NCBI RefSeq assembly: GCF_000819785.1
Contig: NZ_CDBK01000088.1
Span: 6,064 to 70,063 of the forward strand
Direction of reading: 5' to 3'
From: Aeromonas caviae
GTDB taxonomy: Bacteria > Pseudomonadota > Gammaproteobacteria > Enterobacterales > Aeromonadaceae
DNA: 64,000 nt
Below, piece after piece: positions 10,060-19,415 of the stretch. Made by a program: the position numbers and the translations under genes. Numbering within the stretch: position 1 is the stretch's first letter; the number at the start of each line of letters is the position of its first letter. Below the pieces are notes generated by a model that saw only the letters and a program-made list of their open reading frames with translations, was not told where the DNA came from and ran no database searches.

Positions 10060-10683
10060 ATGGAAAAACGCAGACCTGGCCGTCCAGTCGGACGTTCCGA
10101 CATTCGTGACAAGCTGCTTGCCGCCGCACGCGAACGTTTTCTCAACACCCCCTACAGCAAGGTGACGACCCGCGAGATTGCCGAGCTGGCAGGCTCCAAT
10201 CTGGCGATGATCCACTACTACTTCGGTAGCAAGGAAGGCCTCTACAAGGCGGTGCTGGGGGATGTGGCCGAGCCCCTCGAGCAAGCCTGGCACGACGAGA
10301 GCAGCAACCGCAGTCTGACCGATCTGCTCAACACCTACTATCAGGTGATGGCGCCCAACAGCGAGCTGACCTCCGCCATCTCCAGCGCATTGTCCACTGA
10401 AAAGAGCCCGGGGCGTGATTTTGTGCTGAGCCGCCTGCTGGATCGCCAACTTCCCCAGTTCGATGCCCTGCTCGAATCCATGCGCTCCAACGGCCAGCTG
10501 GCGGACAACCTGGACCCCGAGATGCTGAAGATCTCCTTCCTCAGCATGATGTGGCAGCCCTTCGTGATGAAGGATCTCTACGAACAGGTGTTTGGTCTGA
10601 CGGTGGACGAGCACTTCATGAGCCGCCTCGCGGCCCACAACTGCCGCCTGATGGAAAACGGCCTGCGCGGTGCCCTGAACTGA
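10060..10683 (+). CDS. TetR/AcrR family transcriptional regulator
   Basis: Cytosolic DNA-binding regulator of 207 aa. The N-terminal TetR helix-turn-helix is clear: ARERFLNTPYSKVTTREIAELAG, then the recognition-helix region NLAMIHYYFGSKEGLY (about residues 45-60). A basic arm MEKRRPGRPVGR precedes it. The C-terminal ligand domain (about 85-207) is not recognised, so inducer and targets are unknown. ATG at 10060 is preferred over an in-frame start at 9823, which would overlap leuL and add residues unlike the family. Divergent from the leu operon and followed by its own terminator. Confidence 0.85.
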   Translation: MEKRRPGRPVGRSDIRDKLLAAARERFLNTPYSKVTTREIAELAGSNLAMIHYYFGSKEGLYKAVLGDVAEPLEQAWHDESSNRSLTDLLNTYYQVMAPNSELTSAISSALSTEKSPGRDFVLSRLLDRQLPQFDALLESMRSNGQLADNLDPEMLKISFLSMMWQPFVMKDLYEQVFGLTVDEHFMSRLAAHNCRLMENGLRGALN

Positions 10684-10703
10684 CTTTTTCGGGATGACGG
10701 ATG

Positions 10704-10729
10704 AAAAAGGGCCCCTGGGCCCTTTTTTT
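10704..10729 (+). terminator. Terminator of the TetR gene
   Basis: GGGCCC stem flanked by A5 and followed by T7, 20 bases after the TetR stop. Confidence 0.9.
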
Positions 10730-10808
10730 CATCAATCTGTTATCTGGGCGTCAACGAAGTGTCATGCCGCCCTCCTAGTCTGCACTCAGGATGCAAGGGA
10801 GGGCCGTG

Positions 10809-11312
10809 ATGAACAAGATCCAGCAATGGGACCTGCGGGTGTGCCGTGTCTGCCTGCTCCACCCCTACAATCAGCCGCAGGCCAGGATAAGCCGGCTTGT
10901 CTCCCGTACCGGTGACGGCCCCCTCTATGCCGTGGCGGCCTGCCTGCTCTGGTGGCAGGGGAGCGCCGGGCAGGAGGCGGTCAGGGTGGCGCTCTGGGCG
11001 TTTGCCCTCGAGTTGCCGCTCTACCTGCTGCTCAAGAATGCCCTCAAACGCCAGCGCCCGGCAGGGTTGCCTGTCTTCATCACCCCGTCGGATCGTTACA
11101 GCCTGCCCTCGGGCCACACCGCGGCCGCCTTTCTGATGGCGACCGTACTGGCCGCCAGTTTCCCGCTTTGGGCACCGCTGCTGTTTGTCTGGGCCGCGCT
11201 GGTGGGGGCGTCTCGCCTGCTGCTCGGGGTGCATTATCTGAGTGATCTGGTGGCCGGGGCGCTGCTTGGCGGTGGTTGCGCCCTCTGGGCACTGGGTTGG
11301 AGCCAGGGATGA
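10809..11312 (+). CDS. PAP2-family membrane phosphatase
   Basis: Integral-membrane acid phosphatase of 167 aa, of the type that dephosphorylates lipid (pyro)phosphates such as phosphatidate or undecaprenyl pyrophosphate. The three PAP2 motifs are present: KNALKRQRP (about 77-85), PSGHT (about 98-102) and SRLLLGVHYLSDLVAG (about 135-150), with catalytic histidines in motifs 2 and 3. Several hydrophobic helices lie between. ATG at 10809 has GGGAGG upstream. Its TGA overlaps the ATG of the next gene, so it is translationally coupled to a glycosyltransferase and may act on the same lipid carrier. Confidence 0.88.
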   Translation: MNKIQQWDLRVCRVCLLHPYNQPQARISRLVSRTGDGPLYAVAACLLWWQGSAGQEAVRVALWAFALELPLYLLLKNALKRQRPAGLPVFITPSDRYSLPSGHTAAAFLMATVLAASFPLWAPLLFVWAALVGASRLLLGVHYLSDLVAGALLGGGCALWALGWSQG

Positions 11313-12418
11313 GGATACTGTTCGGCGTTCAGGGGACCGGCAACGGTCATATCAGTCGCAGCCGGACCCTGGCGCGCGCATTGAAGAGCAGGGGCGTGGC
11401 GGTGGACTATCTGTTCAGCGGGCGCGCCGCCGACGGTTACTTCGAGATGGGGGAGTTCGGGGATTATCGCACCTTCCCCGGTATCACTTTCGCCAGCCAT
11501 CAGGGGCGCATCTCGGGCTGGCGCACCCTCAAGGGACTTTCTCCCCTGCGTTTCTGGCACGATCTGCGTGCCCTCGATTGTCGCGAGTACGATCTGGTCA
11601 TCAGCGACTTCGAGCCGCTCAGTGCCCATGCGGCTCGCCGCTGGGGCAAACCCAGCCTCACCATCAGCCATCAGGCGAGCTTCGACTGGCCGATCCCGCG
11701 TTGGGGAGAGAGCGGCTTCAACCGCCAGCTGATGCGCCATTTTGCGCCGGTACGCCAGTCCCTGGGGCTACACTGGTTCCATTTCGGCCAGCCCCTGCTG
11801 CCTCCCATCGTCGATCCCCTCGAGCCGGTGCCGGACAACCAGCAGATCCTGGTCTATCTGCCATTCGAGCAGACAGAGACGATCGCGGCCCTGTTGTCGC
11901 GTTTCAGCACGCAGTCGTTCATCTGCTTCCATCCCGAGGTGCGCAAGCGCAGCGAGTGGCGCAACATCCGCTTTGAACCTCAGGCCAGAGAGGGGTTCAA
12001 GCTGGCGCTGGCCGGTTGTCGCGGGGTCATCAGCAATGCGGGATTCGAGCTTGCCTCCGAGGCGCTCTCCCTTGGCAAGAAGCTGCTGGTCAAACCCCTG
12101 GGTGGCCAGTTCGAGCAGTTGACCAACGGCAGGACCCTGGAGCTGATGGGGCTGGCCCAGTTGATGGACAGCCTGGATGCCAATGCGGTGCGAAGCTGGC
12201 TGGAGGCCCCTTCTCCTGGCAGGGTACGCTATCCCGATGTGGCAGGAGAGCTGGCCGACTGGTTGCTGGCCGGGGCAGGGGAGGCGGTGGGGGCGCTCTC
12301 CCGCCGCCTCTGGGGCAGGACTCTCTTTCCGGAGGAGGTGTGTGACAGCCTGGGGGAGCTTGCCAGCCGCACCGGCCAGGAGCGTCCCTGGTTATCCCAA
12401 CTCAGCGCCTTTGACTAA
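11309..12418 (+). CDS. MJ1255/VC2487-type glycosyltransferase
   Basis: Predicted cytosolic or membrane-associated GT-B glycosyltransferase of 369 aa. The N-terminal glycine-rich acceptor loop is FGVQGTGNGHISRSRTLA. The C-terminal half has the nucleotide-sugar site region SNAGFELASEALSLGKKLLVKPL and the following GGQFEQ segment, as in MurG-like enzymes. Family matched from memory of MJ1255/VC2487 proteins; sugar and acceptor are unknown. ATG at 11309 overlaps the PAP2 stop (ATGA), indicating a two- or three-gene operon with the small ORF at 12454. Confidence 0.8.
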   Translation: MRILFGVQGTGNGHISRSRTLARALKSRGVAVDYLFSGRAADGYFEMGEFGDYRTFPGITFASHQGRISGWRTLKGLSPLRFWHDLRALDCREYDLVISDFEPLSAHAARRWGKPSLTISHQASFDWPIPRWGESGFNRQLMRHFAPVRQSLGLHWFHFGQPLLPPIVDPLEPVPDNQQILVYLPFEQTETIAALLSRFSTQSFICFHPEVRKRSEWRNIRFEPQAREGFKLALAGCRGVISNAGFELASEALSLGKKLLVKPLGGQFEQLTNGRTLELMGLAQLMDSLDANAVRSWLEAPSPGRVRYPDVAGELADWLLAGAGEAVGALSRRLWGRTLFPEEVCDSLGELASRTGQERPWLSQLSAFD

Positions 12419-12453
12419 ACTGAGTCGATCCCACCACGGAGAGGACGGACACC

Positions 12454-12606
12454 ATGCGCTTTACCAATGAAAACGGCGACACCATGACCCTGGCAGACAA
12501 TCTCACCCTGCATGAGCTGCTCGACATGGGTGTCAGCATCTCGGTCTGCGAAGAGACGGATCCGGATCAGCAGATCTGGCTGGCAGAACCCGAAGACGAG
12601 CAGTGA
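12454..12606 (+). CDS. Small acidic protein (50 aa), function unknown
   Basis: Short ORF with a good RBS (GGAGAGG at 12439-12445) and a terminator right after it. The product is strongly acidic (LLDMGVSISVCEETDPDQQ, then a C-terminus AEPEDEQ), has one cysteine and no membrane segment. It starts 36 bases after the glycosyltransferase and so is probably the last gene of that operon. No family recognised. Too short to appear in ordinary length-filtered ORF lists. Confidence 0.7.
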   Translation: MRFTNENGDTMTLADNLTLHELLDMGVSISVCEETDPDQQIWLAEPEDEQ

Positions 12607-12622
12607 AACCAGCCAGTTTTTG

Positions 12623-12655
12623 ACGGCCCACCCCCTCGGGGTGGGCCGTTTATTT
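12623..12655 (+). terminator. Terminator after PAP2-GT-small ORF operon
   Basis: Perfect stem ACGGCCCACCCC / GGGGTGGGCCGT, then TTATTTTG. Confidence 0.85.
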
Positions 12656-12996
12656 TGTTCCTGACCGACGCGGGCAGCATGATCCGCTGGTTGTTCCCCC
12701 CAGGGCCCCTCTTTGTTGCCCGTCTGGTGGCCAAGTCACTGAATGTTAATAGCTGTTTGAAATTTATGACTGTTATGGCCAGACAAAGCCGTGGACAAGC
12801 GTTCACGGGCGGGTTAAGTTGGTTTTTCACCCGCTTTTCGGGTGAATGATGGAAAACCCCTATTTTTCTACTATCGACGGCTCCGAACTCGCCTGATCTG
12901 CCTGCAGACAACAACAAGACTCGGATCGGCGCTGCCGGGAAGCAGCGGACTGTCGATAGCTTTCGCTTAACGGAGCAAAGCCTGGAGGGCTTTATC
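12656..12996 (+). promoter_or_regulatory. ilvIH upstream region with structured leader
   Basis: About 340 bases with no convincing gene; a long minus-strand ORF here is a shadow. Two mutually exclusive hairpins overlap: GCGGGT 12809-12814 with ACCCGC 12829-12834, and CACCCG 12828-12833 with CGGGTG 12839-12844. Further down, CTATCGAC (12871-12878) pairs perfectly with GTCGATAG (12952-12959), enclosing GCTGC-cgggaa-GCAGC (12931-12946). The ilvI RBS lies 24 bases beyond. Expression control by leader folding is inference; E. coli ilvIH is controlled by Lrp. Confidence 0.5.
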
Positions 12997-14715
12997 ATGG
13001 AGATGTTATCAGGCGCCCAGATGGTGGTTAGAGCGCTGGAAGATCAGGGAGTGGAACACGTTTTCGGCTACCCTGGTGGCTCAGTGCTCGACATCTATGA
13101 CGCTCTCTTCGAAAACGGCAAGATGGAGCATGTCCTGGTGCGGCATGAGCAGGCCGCAGTGCACATGGCGGACGGTTACGCCCGCTCCACCGGCAAGGTG
13201 GGCACTGTGCTGGTGACCTCGGGTCCCGGCGCCACCAACTGCATCACGGGGATCGCCACCGCCTACATGGATTCCATTCCCCTGGTGATCCTGTCCGGCC
13301 AGGTGCCGACCAGCATGATCGGGGAGGATGCGTTCCAGGAGACCGACATGATCGGCATCTCCCGCCCGGTGGTGAAGCACAGCTTCCTGTGCAAGAAAGC
13401 CAGCGACATTCCCGAGGCCATCAAGAAGGCCTATTACATTGCCGCCAGTGGCCGCCCGGGGCCCGTGGTGGTGGATCTGCCCAAAGACGTGCAGAATCCG
13501 AAAGAGAAGTTCCCCTATCAGTATCCCGAGTCCGTTTCCCTGCGCTCCTACAATCCGACCAAGGCCGGACACAAGGGCCAGATCAAGCGGGCTGCCAAGC
13601 TGCTGACCGAGGCGAGCCGCCCGGTCATGTACGTGGGTGGCGGCGCCATCAACGCCAATGCGGATCACCTGGTGACCAAGCTGGCGGAGCTGCTGAACCT
13701 GCCGGTGACTACCACGCTCATGGGGCTGGGCGCCTTCTCCGGCACCCATCCGCAGTTTATCGGTATGTTGGGGATGCACGGTACCTTCGAAGCGAACAAG
13801 AGCATGCACAACGCGGATCTCATCTTCGCAGTGGGTGCCCGCTTCGATGATCGCGTGACCAACAACGTAGCCAAGTTCTGCCCCAACGCTACCATAGTCC
13901 ACATCGACATCGACCCCACCTCCATCTCCAAGACGGTACAGGCCCATGTGCCCATCGTCGGCTCGGTGGAAACCGTGCTGGAACAGATGCTGGAAGTGAT
14001 CCGCGAGTGCGGCTTTGACAACGACAAGCAGGCGCTGGCGGACTGGTGGGAGCAGATCAACCAGTGGCGCTCCCGCAACTGCCTGGCCTACGAGACCCAT
14101 CCCACCCTGATCAAGCCGCAGCAGGTCATCGAGACTCTCTACAAGGTGACCAAGGGGGAGGCGTTCGTCGCCTCCGACGTCGGCCAGCACCAGATGTTTG
14201 CCGCCCTCTACTACCCGTTTGCCAAACCGCGCCAGTGGATCAACTCCGGCGGTCTCGGCACCATGGGCTTTGGCATTCCCGCCGCCATGGGCGCCCAGTT
14301 TGCCAACCCGGAAGCCGTGGTCTGCTGCGTCACCGGCGACGGCTCGGTGCAGATGAACATCCAGGAGCTCTCTACCTGCATGCAGTACGGGGTGCCCATC
14401 AAGATCATCTCCATCAACAACCGTGCGCTGGGCATGGTCAAGCAGTGGCAGAAGATGTTCTACGGCGGCCGTCACAGCCACTCCTACATGGAATCCCTGC
14501 CTGACTTCGTCAAGCTGGCGGAAGCCTATGGCCACGTCGGCATCGCGGTGAGCGATCCGGCGGAGCTGGAGAGCGCCATGGAGAAGGCCTTTGCCATGAA
14601 GGACAGACTGGTGTTCATGGACATCTCGGTCGATCCGGACGAGCACGTCTATCCGATGCAGATCAAATTTGGCGCCATGGACGAGATGTGGCTGAGCAAG
14701 ACGGAGAGAACCTGA
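12997..14715 (+). CDS. ilvI: Acetolactate synthase III large subunit IlvI
   Basis: ThDP/FAD-dependent catalytic subunit (572 aa) of acetohydroxyacid synthase, the first common step of valine, leucine and isoleucine synthesis. The start [14 protein letters not shown] matches E. coli IlvI rather than IlvB or IlvG. The catalytic Glu is in [15 protein letters not shown]. The ThDP-binding motif GDGSVQMN...SINN lies near residues 447-475. ATG at 12997 has TGGAGG eight bases upstream. It overlaps ilvH by one base. Confidence 0.96.
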   Translation: MEMLSGAQMVVRALEDQGVEHVFGYPGGSVLDIYDALFENGKMEHVLVRHEQAAVHMADGYARSTGKVGTVLVTSGPGATNCITGIATAYMDSIPLVILSGQVPTSMIGEDAFQETDMIGISRPVVKHSFLCKKASDIPEAIKKAYYIAASGRPGPVVVDLPKDVQNPKEKFPYQYPESVSLRSYNPTKAGHKGQIKRAAKLLTEASRPVMYVGGGAINANADHLVTKLAELLNLPVTTTLMGLGAFSGTHPQFIGMLGMHGTFEANKSMHNADLIFAVGARFDDRVTNNVAKFCPNATIVHIDIDPTSISKTVQAHVPIVGSVETVLEQMLEVIRECGFDNDKQALADWWEQINQWRSRNCLAYETHPTLIKPQQVIETLYKVTKGEAFVASDVGQHQMFAALYYPFAKPRQWINSGGLGTMGFGIPAAMGAQFANPEAVVCCVTGDGSVQMNIQELSTCMQYGVPIKIISINNRALGMVKQWQKMFYGGRHSHSYMESLPDFVKLAEAYGHVGIAVSDPAELESAMEKAFAMKDRLVFMDISVDPDEHVYPMQIKFGAMDEMWLSKTERT

Positions 14716-15209
14716 TGAGACATATAATTTCCGTTCTGCTGGAGAACGAATCCGGTGCCCTGAGCCGTGTGGTGGGCCTCTTCTCCCAGCGCGGCTACAA
14801 CATCGAGACCCTGACGGTGGCCCCTACCGAGGATCCTACCCTGTCCCGCATGACCATCGTCACCATGGGGGATGAGCGGGTGCTGGAGCAGATCCAGAAG
14901 CAGCTGCACAAGCTGGTGGACGTGCTCAAGGTGTGCGATCTCAGCGAAGGGGAGCACATCGAGCGGGAGATCGCGCTGGTCAAGGCGCGCGCCGCCGGTG
15001 GTGCCCGTGACGAACTGAAGCGGCTGGCGGACATCTTCCGTGGCCAGATCGTCGACGTCACCCCCGAGCTCTACACGGTGCAGCTCGTCGGGACCAGCGA
15101 AAAGCTGGACGCCTTCATCAAGACGGCTGCCCAGACCAACGAGATCATCGAAGTGGTGCGCTCCGGTGTCTGCGGCATCTCCCGGGCGGACAAATCCCTG
15201 CGTCCCTGA
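14715..15209 (+). CDS. ilvH: Acetolactate synthase III regulatory subunit IlvH
   Basis: Regulatory subunit (164 aa) that raises activity of IlvI and confers valine feedback inhibition. An N-terminal ACT domain is seen ([31 protein letters not shown], split by the valine-binding loop), then the second ALS_ss domain. ATG at 14715 shares one base with the ilvI TGA. The longer frame from 14688 lies inside ilvI and is rejected. Confidence 0.96.
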   Translation: MRHIISVLLENESGALSRVVGLFSQRGYNIETLTVAPTEDPTLSRMTIVTMGDERVLEQIQKQLHKLVDVLKVCDLSEGEHIEREIALVKARAAGGARDELKRLADIFRGQIVDVTPELYTVQLVGTSEKLDAFIKTAAQTNEIIEVVRSGVCGISRADKSLRP

Positions 15210-15236
15210 TGTGGCCGGATGTGAAAAAAGCTGTTC

Positions 15237-15259
15237 AAGGGCTCTTCGGAGCCCTTTTT
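15237..15259 (+). terminator. ilvIH terminator
   Basis: AAGGGCTC-TTCG-GAGCCCTT stem with a stable UUCG tetraloop, followed by T3 C. Confidence 0.9.
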
Positions 15260-15636
15260 CGTGTCTGGCAGCGTTGCGGGCAAGTGGGGGCGCCGGTAGG
15301 GATGATGGCCACAGCATCAGGAGGTTATCGAGGGGGTGAAAGAGAAGGGGCAAGGGAGGGTCTTCACCTGTCATTTTCTTTCAAATGATCGGTAAACTAT
15401 CCACAAAAGCTGTGGAAAACTCTGTAGATTAGCGGTGTGTCTGGCGTTAGTCGCATGATCTTAAAGGGATATTTCAATTTGATCCTGGCTGGATCGCATT
15501 TGTGCAATCCCCAGGCGAGGGTGTGAGCGTTTGCTTATCCCTCGAGCCTTGCCAAGGGCGGAACGCGGATCTGTCTGTGGATCCGGACGGGATCCCGACC
15601 TGATCTTGCGGATCAACATTTCTGGGCGCGAGCCAT
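15260..15636. other. Non-coding GATC-dense region with DnaA-box-like sites
   Basis: About 380 bases between the ilvH terminator and the pta terminator with no plausible gene. Nine GATC sites start at 15387, 15457, 15481, 15492, 15568, 15580, 15591, 15602 and 15611. DnaA-box-like 9-mers are CTATCCACA (15398-15406) and, inverted, TGTGGAAAA (15411-15419), each one mismatch from TTATCCACA; TGTGGATCC (15577-15585) is a weaker third. Neighbouring genes are not those of oriC. Could be a DnaA-binding or SeqA-binding element; unproven. Confidence 0.45.
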
Positions 15637-15664
15637 AAAAAAACCCGCCTTTCGGCGGGTTTTT
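15637..15664. terminator. pta terminator (bidirectional)
   Basis: AAACCCGCC-TTTC-GGCGGGTTT with seven A on the left and T5 on the right, so it can stop transcription in either direction. It lies 24 bases past the pta stop. Confidence 0.9.
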
Positions 15665-15687
15665 CATTGCATCGGACTGCGGGTCGA

Positions 15688-17841
15688 TTACTCGGCCTGG
15701 GCTGCCTGGATGCCGGTCAGGGCGATGGTGTAGACGATGTCGTCCACCAGGGCGCCGCGAGAGAGGTCGTTGACCGGCTTGCGCATGCCTTGCAGCATGG
15801 GGCCGATGGAGACCAGCTCGGCGGAGCGCTGTACCGCCTTGTAGGTGGTGTTGCCGGTGTTCAGATCCGGGAAGACGAACACGGTGGCCTTGCCGGCAAC
15901 CGGGGAGTTCGGTGCCTTGGACTTGGCGACGTTCTCCATGATGGCCGCATCGTACTGCAGCGGGCCGTCGATGATGAGGTCGGGACGCTTGGCCTTGGCC
16001 AGCTCGGTCGCTTCACGCACTTTCTCCACATCCGCGCCGGCGCCGGAGGTGCCGGTGGAGTAGGAGATCATGGCCACGCGCGGCTCGATGCCGAAGGCGG
16101 CAGCGGAGTCGGCGGACTGGATGGCGATCTCGGCCAGCTGCTCGGCAGTGGGATCCGGGTTGATGGCGCAGTCACCGTAGACCAGCACCTGATCCGGCAG
16201 CAGCATGAAGAAGATGGAGGAGATCAGGGAAGAGCCCGGGGCGGTCTTGATGATCTGCATCGGCGGACGGATGGTGTTGGCAGTGGTGTGCACGGCGCCG
16301 GATACCAGACCGTCAACTTCATTGCGCTCCAGCATCATGGTACCCAGTACCACGTTGTCTTCCAGCTGCTCGCGGGCAACCACTTCGGTCATGCCCTTGT
16401 TCTTGCGCAGCTCGACCAGACGGGCCACGTAACGCTCGCGTACGGCAACGGGATCGATGATCTCGACGCGGTCGGTCAGTACTACGCCCTGCTGTTCAGC
16501 GACGCGGCGGATCTCGTCCGGGTTGCCCAGCAGCACCGGACGGGCGATACCGCGCTCGGCACAGATGGCGGCCGCCTTGATGGTGCGCGGCTCTTCCCCT
16601 TCCGGCAGCACGACGCGCTTGTTGGCCTGACGGGCCAGCTCGGTCAGCTGATAGCGGAAAGCCGGCGGGCTCAGGCGACGGGAGCGGGTGGACTTGGCGG
16701 AGAGAGACTCGATCCAGTGCTTGTCGATGTGACCAGCAACGTAGTCCTGCACCAGCTCGATGCGCTCGCGGTCATCTTCCGGGATGTCGACGTTGAAGTT
16801 CTGCAGGCTGACGGCGGTCTGCCAGGTGTTGGTGCCGGTGATCATGATCGGCAGACCGGTGGCCATGGCCTGTTGGCACAGTGCCATCACCTGGGGTTCC
16901 GGATGGTAGTTGCCAGTCAGCAGCAGGGCACCCAGCTTGACGCCGTTCATGGCGGAGAGGCAGGCGGAGACGATGACGTCGGAGCGGTCGCCGGAGGTCA
17001 CCAGCAGGCTGCCCGGACGGAAGTGCTCGATCATGTTGTGGATTGAGCGGGCGCAGAAGGTCACGGTCTGCAGGCGGCGGCTTTCCAGCTCACCCTTGTT
17101 GATGATCTTGGCGGCCAGGTGCTTGGCGAGATCCTTGGCGCGCGGTGCGATCAGCTGGGTGTTCCAGGGGATGCAGCCGAGGATGCGCAGCGGGCTCTTG
17201 CCGAAGACCTGCAGCACTTCCAGGTTGTGGCCGGTGTCGGCGCCGTGGTGGTGCGCTTCGAACATCTCGGTCAGGTCGGGACGGGTCACGCCGTGCTCGT
17301 CAACCGGGGCACCCACCTTGTTGATGACGCAGCCCACGATACGCGGGTTGTTGACGCCACCGAAGTTGGAGCAGGCCAGCTCGATGCGCTCTTTGAGCTT
17401 CTGGCTGGAGTCGTTGCCCGGATGGGTCACGAACACCATGTCGGCGTCCAGCGCCTTGGCGACGTCGTAGTTCAGCTTGTTGGCAAAGGGTTGCTTGTCG
17501 GTCGGAACCAGGCCCTCGATCACCACCACTTCGGCACCGCTGGTCTTCACGTGCTCTTCGAAGCGGGCCACGATCTCTTCCAGCAGGATGTCGGTGTTGC
17601 TGGAGGTGATCATGTTCTCGGCGTAGGAGAGGGCGAACGGCTCGGGCGGGTTGATGTTGGCAGCGGCGCGGATCACGGCGGTGGAGCGCTCGGTACCGGT
17701 TTCACCCGGACGCGGCTGGGCGACCGGTTTGAAGAAGCTGACATTGACACCGTGACGTTCCATGGCGCGAACGACGCCAAGACTCACGGAGGTTACGCCG
17801 ACACCAGTGCCGACCGGGATGAGCATAATAGTGCGTGCCAC
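15688..17841 (-). CDS. pta: Phosphate acetyltransferase (long form)
   Basis: Interconverts acetyl-CoA and acetyl phosphate in the cytosol. The 717-aa length is the long enterobacterial form: an N-terminal BioD-like P-loop-type domain ([11 protein letters not shown] near residue 8), a middle DRTGG domain (about 215-330) and the C-terminal PTA_PTB catalytic domain (about 390-710, with [13 protein letters not shown] and [10 protein letters not shown]). Start at 17841 gives [11 protein letters not shown]. It follows ackA with a 70-base gap that holds a hairpin, so pta may be partly attenuated relative to ackA. Confidence 0.97.
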   Translation of the reverse strand: MARTIMLIPVGTGVGVTSVSLGVVRAMERHGVNVSFFKPVAQPRPGETGTERSTAVIRAAANINPPEPFALSYAENMITSSNTDILLEEIVARFEEHVKTSGAEVVVIEGLVPTDKQPFANKLNYDVAKALDADMVFVTHPGNDSSQKLKERIELACSNFGGVNNPRIVGCVINKVGAPVDEHGVTRPDLTEMFEAHHHGADTGHNLEVLQVFGKSPLRILGCIPWNTQLIAPRAKDLAKHLAAKIINKGELESRRLQTVTFCARSIHNMIEHFRPGSLLVTSGDRSDVIVSACLSAMNGVKLGALLLTGNYHPEPQVMALCQQAMATGLPIMITGTNTWQTAVSLQNFNVDIPEDDRERIELVQDYVAGHIDKHWIESLSAKSTRSRRLSPPAFRYQLTELARQANKRVVLPEGEEPRTIKAAAICAERGIARPVLLGNPDEIRRVAEQQGVVLTDRVEIIDPVAVRERYVARLVELRKNKGMTEVVAREQLEDNVVLGTMMLERNEVDGLVSGAVHTTANTIRPPMQIIKTAPGSSLISSIFFMLLPDQVLVYGDCAINPDPTAEQLAEIAIQSADSAAAFGIEPRVAMISYSTGTSGAGADVEKVREATELAKAKRPDLIIDGPLQYDAAIMENVAKSKAPNSPVAGKATVFVFPDLNTGNTTYKAVQRSAELVSIGPMLQGMRKPVNDLSRGALVDDIVYTIALTGIQAAQAE

Positions 17842-17873
17842 TTATTACCCCTTGTTCATTTTTTGGGATCAGG

Positions 17874-17897
17874 AAAAGGCCGCCCTGGGGCGGCCTT
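17874..17897 (-). terminator. ackA-pta intergenic terminator-like hairpin
   Basis: Minus-strand stem AAGGCCGCC / GGCGGCCTT with a short TTTTCC tail. It probably gives partial termination between ackA and pta, since no separate strong pta promoter is obvious. Confidence 0.65.
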
Positions 17898-17911
17898 GCT
17901 CTACAGCTAAT

Positions 17912-19114
17912 TTATGCGCCGACCAGTTCCAGCGCGTCGTGGGCGATGACCCACTCTTCGTTGGTCGGGATAACCAGGGCCTTGGTGGAACCAGCCTTGG
18001 TGATCTCGCCGCCCTTGCCGAAGCGAGCCTTCAGGTTGGCGTCGTGGTCGACGTCAAAGCCCAGCAGGCCCAGCTTGTTCAGAGTGATCTCACGGATCGG
18101 GGCGGAGTTCTCGCCGATGCCGCCGGTGAAGACCACGGCATCCAGACGACCGTCCATGGCGGCGGCGTAGGCACCGATGTACTTGGCCAGACGGTAGCAG
18201 TACACGTCCATGGCGCGCTTGGCTTCTTCCTTGCTGTCGTAGTTGTCTTCAACGAAACGGCAGTCGGAGGTGACTTCGGTCAGACCCTGCAGGCCGGATT
18301 CCTTGGTCAGCATGGTGTTGATCTCGGCAACGCTCATGCCCAGCTTGTCGTGCAGGAAGAAGATGATGGCCGGATCGATGTCACCGGAACGGGTACCCAT
18401 CACCAGGCCTTCCAGCGGGGTCAGGCCCATGGAGGTGTCAACGGACTGGCCGTTCTTGATGGCGCAGACGGAGCCGCCGTTGCCCAGGTGGCAGTTGATG
18501 ATGTTGAGCTCTTCCACCGGCTTGTTCAGCTGCTTGGCCGCTTCCAGGCTGATGTAGTAGTGGCTGGTGCCGTGGGCGCCGTAGCGACGGATGCCGTTCT
18601 CTTTGTAGAGCTTGTACGGCAGGGCGTACAGGAAGGCTTCTTCCGGCATGGTCTGGTGGAAGGCGGTGTCGAACACGGCGACGTTCTTCTCGGCCAGTTC
18701 CGGGAAGACCTTCAGGGCGGCACGGATACCGATCAGGTGAGCCGGGTTGTGCAGCGGTGCGTAAGGAATGGCGGCTTCGATGCCGGCAATGACGTCATCA
18801 CAGATGCGAACGGAGGAGGTGAAACGCTCGCCGCCGTGTACCACGCGGTGGCCGATGGCGATCAGGTTCTTGGACAGTTCCGGGTTGAGCGGCAGGATCT
18901 TGTGAACGATGAAGTCCAGCGCTTCCTGGTGAGCGGCACCGGCACCCAGATCAGCGTTGCCTTTCTCGCCGTTCAGCTTCCACTTGATGCGGGCGTCGTC
19001 GAGGTTGAAGCATTCGGCCAGGCCGGACAGCAGGTCATCACCGGTGGTTGCGTCAATGACAGCAAACTTCAGGGACGAGCTGCCACAGTTAAGAACAAGA
19101 ACCAGCTTACTCAT
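17912..19114 (-). CDS. ackA: Acetate kinase AckA
   Basis: Makes ATP and acetate from acetyl phosphate (400 aa, usual length). ASKHA-family motifs are visible: [10 protein letters not shown] at the N-terminus, HRVVHGGE near residue 90, [13 protein letters not shown] near residue 149, GTSHYY near residue 182, and FTGGIGEN near residue 330. Order ackA-pta with yfbV and yfbU alongside matches E. coli. The acetyl phosphate pool it controls can feed response regulators. Confidence 0.97.
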   Translation of the reverse strand: MSKLVLVLNCGSSSLKFAVIDATTGDDLLSGLAECFNLDDARIKWKLNGEKGNADLGAGAAHQEALDFIVHKILPLNPELSKNLIAIGHRVVHGGERFTSSVRICDDVIAGIEAAIPYAPLHNPAHLIGIRAALKVFPELAEKNVAVFDTAFHQTMPEEAFLYALPYKLYKENGIRRYGAHGTSHYYISLEAAKQLNKPVEELNIINCHLGNGGSVCAIKNGQSVDTSMGLTPLEGLVMGTRSGDIDPAIIFFLHDKLGMSVAEINTMLTKESGLQGLTEVTSDCRFVEDNYDSKEEAKRAMDVYCYRLAKYIGAYAAAMDGRLDAVVFTGGIGENSAPIREITLNKLGLLGFDVDHDANLKARFGKGGEITKAGSTKALVIPTNEEWVIAHDALELVGA

Positions 19115-19415
19115 GAATAAATCCTATCGCAGATTGGGTTGGGTTGGAGGATGCGCCGGACGCGGTGCGTCCAAAAACTATCAACTTATCCTTATGAGGG
19201 TTGGCAATCTGTTGCTTGCCCCTTGTATAGTGATACAAGACCCGAAATTCAGACGTCCCTGACTGGTCAGTGGCCGTGCCCCAGCGTAAAAATGGGCGTA
19301 CAAAGGATAACCTGATTGTTGAAAAATAACAAAGTCATCCTCAACCTTTGTTATTGCCTCTCAAATATTGTCGAGGTTTTGCCGTTAATACGTTCGAAAA
19401 GAGCTCGGAGGTAGC
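19115..19415. promoter_or_regulatory. Divergent ackA / yfbV control region with 10-bp palindrome
   Basis: Three hundred bases between divergent genes. It holds a perfect inverted repeat AATAACAAAG (19325-19334) / CTTTGTTATT (19346-19355) around an 11-base spacer, located 60-90 bases before yfbV and about 210 before ackA. No T-run follows, so it looks more like a protein-binding site than a terminator. The regulator is unknown. No clear FNR box was seen. Confidence 0.5.

Noticed and set aside
12846-12896. Sixteen-codon ORF in the ilvI leader as an attenuation peptide
   Set aside because: It lacks a run of Ile, Val or Leu codons, has a poor RBS, and no T-run terminator follows.
12567-12998. 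Minus-strand ORF of 143 codons upstream of ilvI
   Set aside because: It crosses the terminator of the preceding operon and the ilvI leader structures, and its translation looks random.
13081-14646. 521-codon minus-strand frame antisense to ilvI
   Set aside because: Codon shadow of IlvI; no RBS and no recognisable domain.
15387-15614. Chromosomal replication origin
   Set aside because: GATC density is suggestive, but DnaA boxes are too few and imperfect, no AT-rich 13-mers are present, and no dnaA, gidA or rnpA genes are nearby.
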